A stretch of DNA of 64,000 nucleotides from Cellulophaga sp. BC115SP (lineage in GTDB: Bacteria > Bacteroidota > Bacteroidia > Cytophagales > Spirosomataceae): positions 59,373 to 123,372 of the forward strand of contig NZ_JAAALB010000019.1 in NCBI RefSeq assembly GCF_009905545.1, read 5' to 3'. Below the pieces are notes generated by a model. It saw nothing but the letters and a program-made list of their open reading frames with translations, made no database searches and was not told the DNA's origin. Position 1 is the stretch's first letter; the number at the start of each line of letters is the position of its first letter. Of this stretch, positions 59,194 to 64,000 are shown one piece after another. The translations under genes and the position numbers were made by a program.

Positions 59194-60693
59194 TTATCCA
59201 TTTAAGGCTTTTTGCCAACCTTCATAATAGGTCTGCACATGGGTGTTGTCAGCAGGTTCGATGCTGGTAATATTGGCTTTGCAAAGTTCTGACAAAGCAT
59301 CAATACTCTGATAAACACCACTTTTAAGACCTGCCAAATACGCAGCACCTAATGCCGATATATCATGATTTACTTGTTTTTTGATGGATAAACCCAGTAA
59401 ATCAGCCAAGAAAGTAGTGACAAATTTGTTGTGACTAATACCTCCATTGATTGAAATCGAACTAAAGTCTTTGCCCATATCCTTACTCATAGCATCGAGT
59501 ACATCTTTGATTTGGTAAGGAATACTTTCTAAGGCTGCACGAACAATGTGATGGATACTTGTACCAAAAGTAATACCCTGAATGGAAGCTTTTCGGCTCA
59601 TTTGCCAATGTGGTGCACCTAAGCCACTAAAGGCAGGAATCAGATATACGCCAGCATTATCTTTTACTTTTTGAGCTAACTCTTCGGTTTCAGTAGGATG
59701 ATTGAAAAATTTCATTTCGTTTTTCAACCACTCAATTGTTGAGCCACATGAAACAATTGCTCCTTCAAACGCATAATCTACCCTTCCCTCTACACTCCAG
59801 CAAACGGTGGTTAGCATGCCATTTGAGGAAATTAATGGTTCATTGCCAATATTGGACATAATCGAACAGCCAGTGCCTAGCGTTGCTTTGGCGGTTCCTT
59901 TTTTGAAACAGCCTTCTCCAAAGGTTGCCGCATGAGAATCGCCAATGAGGGCAGTAATAGGCAATTGATTTTGTGCCAAGACTCCTACAGCAGATTTTTC
60001 GTCTGAATAAGTCCAGTTGCCATAATCATAAGAAGAAGGGTGCACTTCGGGCAAATGAAGTTTTTCGAGTCCCCAAAGTGCTAATATTTCTTTATCCCAA
60101 GTCAAGGAATGAATATTGAGCAAAAGGGTTCTGTGTGCATTAGTATGGTCAGTTTTATACGATTTACCTTCGGTAAGTTTGTATAAAAGCCAGCAATCCA
60201 CGGTACCAAAATATACCTCTCCTTGATCGAGTTGAGCCTTTAAATCAGGGTTATTTTCCAGCAACCACAGTAATTTAGATCCTGAGAAATATGGGTCAAT
60301 AATCAAACCTGTATGTTGTTTTATCAACTCATTTTGCCCTTGGTTAATGAGATTTTCACAAACCTGCGTAGACCTTTTACAAGCCCAAACCACAGCTGGC
60401 GAAAGTGATTTTCCAGTTTTGTCCCAAAGCACAAAAGTTTCTCGCTGATTACTAATACCACACGAAGCAATATCCTTGGGATTGTATCCTTTTTGCTGAA
60501 AATCTTCCAAACACAGACCCACAGAAGTTAATACATTTTGGAAAATCTCTTCTGGATCTTGTTCCACAAAACCATTATCGAAATAATTGGTATGTAAATC
60601 GGCATGACCTTTACTGACAACTTTTCCTTGGTTATCAAAAATTATAGATTTAGTACTGCTTGTACCTTGGTCAATGGCTAAAATATATTTCAT
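59194..60693 (-). CDS. FGGY-family carbohydrate kinase, glycerol kinase-like
   Basis: A 499-residue FGGY kinase phosphorylating a polyol or sugar with ATP. The N-terminal phosphate loop is AIDQGTSSTKS, and the C-terminal nucleotide site is SISINGGISHNKF. Compared with E. coli glycerol kinase, the glycerol contacts appear kept: R84/E85 in SNQRET, W103 in AVVWACKRS, Y135 in IDPYFSGSK and D252 in LIGDSHAA (where GlpK has DQ). So it may use glycerol or a similar polyol, although the operon carries a ribose-type ABC importer rather than a glycerol facilitator. Its ATG overlaps the permease stop by one base (TAATG), so it is translationally coupled. Confidence 0.92.
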   Translation of the reverse strand: MKYILAIDQGTSSTKSIIFDNQGKVVSKGHADLHTNYFDNGFVEQDPEEIFQNVLTSVGLCLEDFQQKGYNPKDIASCGISNQRETFVLWDKTGKSLSPAVVWACKRSTQVCENLINQGQNELIKQHTGLIIDPYFSGSKLLWLLENNPDLKAQLDQGEVYFGTVDCWLLYKLTEGKSYKTDHTNAHRTLLLNIHSLTWDKEILALWGLEKLHLPEVHPSSYDYGNWTYSDEKSAVGVLAQNQLPITALIGDSHAATFGEGCFKKGTAKATLGTGCSIMSNIGNEPLISSNGMLTTVCWSVEGRVDYAFEGAIVSCGSTIEWLKNEMKFFNHPTETEELAQKVKDNAGVYLIPAFSGLGAPHWQMSRKASIQGITFGTSIHHIVRAALESIPYQIKDVLDAMSKDMGKDFSSISINGGISHNKFVTTFLADLLGLSIKKQVNHDISALGAAYLAGLKSGVYQSIDALSELCKANITSIEPADNTHVQTYYEGWQKALNG

Positions 60694-61649
60694 TATTTTT
60701 TACTCTTACGGTCAATAATTACGGCTAATAAAATCACCAAACCTTTTACTACTTGTTGCCAAAACGGTGATACATTCAAAAGCACCAAGCCGTTGTTGAG
60801 CACCCCAATAATCGCTGCGCCAATCACGGTGCCAGTCACTGTGCCAATTCCTCCAGATAGCGAAGTTCCCCCAATTACTACAGCTGCAATAGAGTCGAGT
60901 TCGTAACTTGCACCCGCGTTTGGCTGTGCCGAATTGAGTCGAGAGGTAACCATGATTCCTCCCACTGCCGCCATCATTCCTGAAATGCCATACACGATAA
61001 GTTTGGTAACTTGTATATTGATTCCAGACAGAAAAGCTGCTTTTTCATTACCTCCAATCGCATAAATATGACGTCCGAAAGCCGTTTTTTGACTGATAAA
61101 CACCACTAATAATACCAATAAAATCGAAATCCAGACAGGTACAGGAATACCAATCAACCAACCAGAACCAATATATTCAAATTTGGGACCTAGATTTGAA
61201 ATAGGAATTCCTTGGGTATAAAGCATGGTTGCACCACGGGCTATGGTGAGCATCGCAAGTGTAGCCACAAAGGGAGGCAAAGAGAATTTGGTAATCACAA
61301 AGCCATTGAAAAGTCCAATCAATAAGCCTACAACAATAGCGGCCAAAATACCGCCAAAAATGGTAAAACCCAAATGAATGTTCAGTGCTCCAATGGTGAT
61401 TCCGTCTTTGAGCAAACCTGCACAAATCACCGAAGTAAACGCTAGTACAGAACCAACCGACAAGTCGATTCCTGCCATCAGGACAACCAAGGTCATACCA
61501 GTGGAAATACAGATGTTTACCGAAATCTGACGAAGTACATTCCAGATATTATTGGCAGAAAGGAATTTATCTGAAAGAATACTTATGACAATACAGAGCA
61601 ACAGAAGTGCAATCAGTGATTGTGATTTTTTTAATAGTTCTTTGTTCAT
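60693..61649 (-). CDS. Ribose-type ABC transporter permease
   Basis: A 318-residue inner-membrane permease of the RbsC/BPD_transp_2 type with about 8-10 hydrophobic helices. Signature regions are MTLVVLMAGIDLSVGSVLAF near residue 45 and AVVIGGTSLSGGIGTVTGT near 255. It forms the sugar channel with the ATPase encoded 42 bp upstream. It overlaps the kinase gene by one base. No substrate-binding protein gene lies within the window. Confidence 0.94.
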   Translation of the reverse strand: MNKELLKKSQSLIALLLLCIVISILSDKFLSANNIWNVLRQISVNICISTGMTLVVLMAGIDLSVGSVLAFTSVICAGLLKDGITIGALNIHLGFTIFGGILAAIVVGLLIGLFNGFVITKFSLPPFVATLAMLTIARGATMLYTQGIPISNLGPKFEYIGSGWLIGIPVPVWISILLVLLVVFISQKTAFGRHIYAIGGNEKAAFLSGINIQVTKLIVYGISGMMAAVGGIMVTSRLNSAQPNAGASYELDSIAAVVIGGTSLSGGIGTVTGTVIGAAIIGVLNNGLVLLNVSPFWQQVVKGLVILLAVIIDRKSKK

Positions 61650-61691
61650 TGTATGTTTATAACTATTTGAAAAAGAATCGAATAAGATAAT

Positions 61692-63179
61692 TTATAAAAT
61701 TGCAGCCTTCAACAATTTATCTTCGTTGGCCTCCTCTGCACTCAACTCAGCAGTAATACGTCCGCCAGACATAACCAAAAATCGATCGGCTAAAGCTAGT
61801 AGTTCAGGAATCTCAGAAGAGACTACGATAAAGCTTTTTCCTTCTTGAGAAAGTTTTTTGATTAATGCATAAATCTCGTTTTTGGCATTAATATCAATTC
61901 CTCTTGTGGGTTCATCGAGCATCAAAATACTGGGGTTAGTCGCCAGCCATTTGGCAAGAACCACCTTTTGTTGATTTCCTCCACTCAAATTCAAACAAAG
62001 CTGTTGTGAAGAAGGGGTTTTAATTGCCAACGAATCGATATAGCTTTGCGCATTTTGTTGCTCTTGTCGAGCATCAAGTAATTTGTCGCTAGCCAGTGTA
62101 GTAAGTGAAATATTGGAGGCGATATTCATTCCTAAGACCAAACCTTCCGTTTTGCGGTCTTCCGTTACAAAAGCTATCCCATTGGCAATAGCATCTTTGG
62201 GAGATTGAATTTTTACCGGCTTTTGATGTACGACCATCGAACCTTTCAGGGCTGTACTATTGAGTCCAAAAATACTTTCAAGCAATTCGGTACGTCCTGC
62301 GCCCATCAAACCAAAAATGCCTAAGATTTCGCCTTGGTGAAGAGTTAATGAAATATCGTCTAATAAGTTACGATTTTTGAGCTTGGGGTGAGGAAGGGTA
62401 AAATTTTGAATGTTTAAGATTACCTCTTGTGAGATTTGAGTTTTAGCTTTTTTCTCAATCGTCACCTCACGACCCACCATTTGTCGAATCAATGCCTGCT
62501 CTGTGGTATCGGACATATCGCCTTCTGCTACGCTACAGCCATCACGCATTACGGTATATTTTTCGGCAATACGAAAGAGTTCATCCATTTTGTGCGAAAT
62601 ATACACAATCGTTTTGCCCTCGTTTTTGAGTTCAGCAATAATACGGTGGAGGTTATCAATCTCGGCATTGGTCAGCGCCGAAGTGGGTTCATCCATCAAA
62701 ATCACCTGTGCGTCAATCAATAGAGCCTTGGCAATTTCGATGAGTTGTTGCTCACCAACTTTTAAATTTTGTACCAAGGTATCAGGCGAAAGCTTCAGTT
62801 CTAATCTTTGAAGTAATTGATTCGTAACTTTTTTCATACCCGAATAATCGAGCATTCCCCACTGATTTTCAATCTCTTGACCTAAAAAAATATTCTCAGC
62901 GATGGTCAAAGTAGGAATTAAGTTTAGTTCTTGATGAATAATCGAAATTCCAGCTTTTTGAGCATCTTTGATATGATTAAATTTTACAACTTGTCCATTC
63001 AAATGTATTTCGCCTTCGTAATCGGGATATACGCCTGTGAGGATTTTTAGGAGCGTTGACTTCCCTGCCCCATTTTCTCCTAAAATGGCGTTGACTTTGG
63101 CAGGATAAAAATTCAAGTTTACGCCCTTCAATGCTTTCACACCAGGGAATGATTTTGAAATATTGACTGCTTGTAGCAC
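61692..63179 (-). CDS. Sugar ABC transporter ATP-binding protein (RbsA/MglA type)
   Basis: A 495-residue double-ATPase subunit of CUT2-type sugar importers. The first domain has Walker A GENGAGKST, signature LKVGEQQLIEIAKAL and Walker B VILMDEPTSALT. The second has a degenerate Walker A (GLMGAGRTELLES), signature LSGGNQQKVVLAKWL and Walker B SILMLDEPTRGID. The single-chain tandem arrangement and the degenerate second site are normal for RbsA/MglA/XylG. It starts 24 bp after the DUF2291 gene stop. Confidence 0.96.
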   Translation of the reverse strand: MLQAVNISKSFPGVKALKGVNLNFYPAKVNAILGENGAGKSTLLKILTGVYPDYEGEIHLNGQVVKFNHIKDAQKAGISIIHQELNLIPTLTIAENIFLGQEIENQWGMLDYSGMKKVTNQLLQRLELKLSPDTLVQNLKVGEQQLIEIAKALLIDAQVILMDEPTSALTNAEIDNLHRIIAELKNEGKTIVYISHKMDELFRIAEKYTVMRDGCSVAEGDMSDTTEQALIRQMVGREVTIEKKAKTQISQEVILNIQNFTLPHPKLKNRNLLDDISLTLHQGEILGIFGLMGAGRTELLESIFGLNSTALKGSMVVHQKPVKIQSPKDAIANGIAFVTEDRKTEGLVLGMNIASNISLTTLASDKLLDARQEQQNAQSYIDSLAIKTPSSQQLCLNLSGGNQQKVVLAKWLATNPSILMLDEPTRGIDINAKNEIYALIKKLSQEGKSFIVVSSEIPELLALADRFLVMSGGRITAELSAEEANEDKLLKAAIL

Positions 63180-63203
63180 GTTCGAATGATTTTGGGGAAA
63201 CGC

Positions 63204-63806
63204 TTATATTTTAGAAATCTTAATGGGCAATACACTCAAATTCAACAAGTCATGTTGTTTTTCACCCAGCTTTACTGCACCAACAATGTCAATGGTATCG
63301 CCTGCTTTAATGGTTTTTAGTTCTTCAGGAATAGCTTTTTCACGAATAATCGTATTTAAGCTTTCTGAAATTTTGTTGAACTCAGCCGTAGTTTTGAAAT
63401 CTGTTAATTTTACCAAACCCGAAGCATCACGAATGGCATTACCAAAAATGAATTTTGTATCTATTTCCAATGGTCTGTTACCTGCTGCCAATACTTTCAA
63501 TCTATCGCCCTGAACCTCCAAAATTTTGGCTTGGCATTTGACCAGATAATACGCTGAACTTCCTATGCCTAACCTATTGCCGTATTTGGCAATGCTGGCA
63601 TGGTCATTTTCGGCAAAAGACGACAACAACTGCGATAGCTCAACCACTTGGGATTTGGCGAGTATTTGTTGATATAAGCCTTGTGAGTATTTAGCAAAAT
63701 CAAAATTCGAATCCTTTTTTTGCTTCAAATCATCTAAACTTTCTACATAGATGGAGTTGTAGATAGCCACAACTGCCAAGACAGAAGAAATGATAATTTT
63801 TTTCAT
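63204..63806 (-). CDS. DUF2291 family protein, ABC-operon associated
   Basis: A 200-residue DUF2291 protein. It has an N-terminal hydrophobic segment (KKIIISSVLAVVAIYNSIYV) acting as signal or anchor. Family blocks are YVKCQAKILEVQGDRLKVL-like text at about 88-106 and FGNAIRDASGLVKLTDFKTT (about 126-145), then EFNKISESLN. DUF2291 genes regularly sit beside ribose-type ABC genes in Bacteroidota and Proteobacteria, so it is probably an accessory lipoprotein or binding factor of the importer; its mechanism is unknown. It is the first gene of the operon inside the window. Confidence 0.85.
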   Translation of the reverse strand: MKKIIISSVLAVVAIYNSIYVESLDDLKQKKDSNFDFAKYSQGLYQQILAKSQVVELSQLLSSFAENDHASIAKYGNRLGIGSSAYYLVKCQAKILEVQGDRLKVLAAGNRPLEIDTKFIFGNAIRDASGLVKLTDFKTTAEFNKISESLNTIIREKAIPEELKTIKAGDTIDIVGAVKLGEKQHDLLNLSVLPIKISKI

Positions 63807-63883
63807 AGTTATAAGTTTCTTGAGAGAACAGTCACCTCACACGATAATGTGGTTTAATGACTTGATTGATTATGAATGCCGAA

Positions 63884-63900
63884 TTAGTACTGAACGAAGG
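63884..63900 (-). repeat. Family-1 flank module without the usual stem
   Basis: On the minus strand CCTTCGTTCAGTACTAA matches copy A (CCTTCGAACAGTACTAA) at 15 of 17 bases and is followed, as there, by an ATTC..CATTCATAATC stretch and then a gene (DUF2291). Here the preceding hairpin is the unrelated one at 63948-64000. Confidence 0.6.
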
Positions 63901-63947
63901 TTTTTATTTTGTTCAAAAATGTTCTTATCGATAGCATTTTTACAGTA

Positions 63948-64000
63948 GTGGCAACCCTTGCGGTTGCCCAACTCAACATGGCAACCGCAAGGGTTGCCAC
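63948..64000. repeat. 21-bp perfect hairpin at the window end
   Basis: 63948-63968 and 63980-64000 are perfect reverse complements (core GGCAACCCTTGCGGTTGCC) with an 11-base loop. It is GC-rich relative to its surroundings and lies upstream of the DUF2291 gene. It touches the last base of the window, so the true element may be longer. Confidence 0.9.

Overview
This window reads as a chromosomal stretch of a low-GC member of the Bacteroidota, most likely a Cytophagales/Spirosomaceae-type environmental bacterium (genus is inference). The grounds are three SusC/SusD pairs, FecI/FecR-type sigma and anti-sigma genes, DUF4369-TlpA proteins, a 7TM-DISM histidine kinase, Bacteroidota-style promoters (TAnnTTTG at -7, TTTG at -33) and the near absence of Shine-Dalgarno sequences. 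No rRNA, tRNA, CRISPR array, insertion sequence or phage gene was seen.

Layout. (1) 1-14400: a polysaccharide utilisation locus (PUL). SusC (5' end outside the window), SusD, a GH5 lipoprotein, a GH30 enzyme and a very large FG-GAP/ASPIC lipoprotein lie on +; a GH2 beta-galactosidase converges on -. (2) 14720-16437: YjdM/PhnA zinc-ribbon protein and a DUF1080 (3-keto-glycoside hydrolase type) protein. (3) 16631-25778, -: SusC, SusD, GH106 alpha-L-rhamnosidase and sulfatase, suggesting a sulfated or otherwise decorated rhamnose-containing glycan. (4) 26226-31160: nitrilase, LuxR-type response regulator with its 7TM sensor kinase, and a divergent PAS-LuxR regulator. (5) 31261-40332: a xylan-type operon on - (GH115 alpha-glucuronidase, GPH sugar symporter, GH43, SASA-type acetylesterase) with a divergent LacI regulator whose start codon abuts a perfect 14-bp operator-like palindrome. 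(6) 40483-56989, -: ECF sigma, FecR, STN-containing SusC, SusD, two tandem TlpA paralogues, cysteine synthase-like enzyme, DsbD and M16 protease. The content suggests sigma/anti-sigma-controlled uptake with a thiol-redox and peptide-processing theme. (7) 57374-63806, -: DUF2291 protein, ribose-type ABC ATPase and permease, a glycerol kinase-like FGGY kinase, then a Sde182-type nucleoside hydrolase-like protein.

The least ordinary content is between the genes. Three dispersed families of structured repeats recur (family 1: 4703-4870, 48176-48300, 49528-49693, with a related flank at 63884-63900; family 2: 7741-7826, 46680-46757, 54975-55103; family 3: 15128-15218, 36057-36145). Every clear copy lies between two tandem genes and in the same orientation relative to transcription. 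Several stems keep pairing through compensatory base changes, which points to function as RNA. Other notable items are a 7 x 8-bp tandem array just upstream of the symporter, nested perfect inverted repeats at 16456-16576, a 21-bp perfect hairpin at the window end, and an ECF sigma gene whose conserved N-terminus extends upstream of any ATG, GTG or TTG codon.
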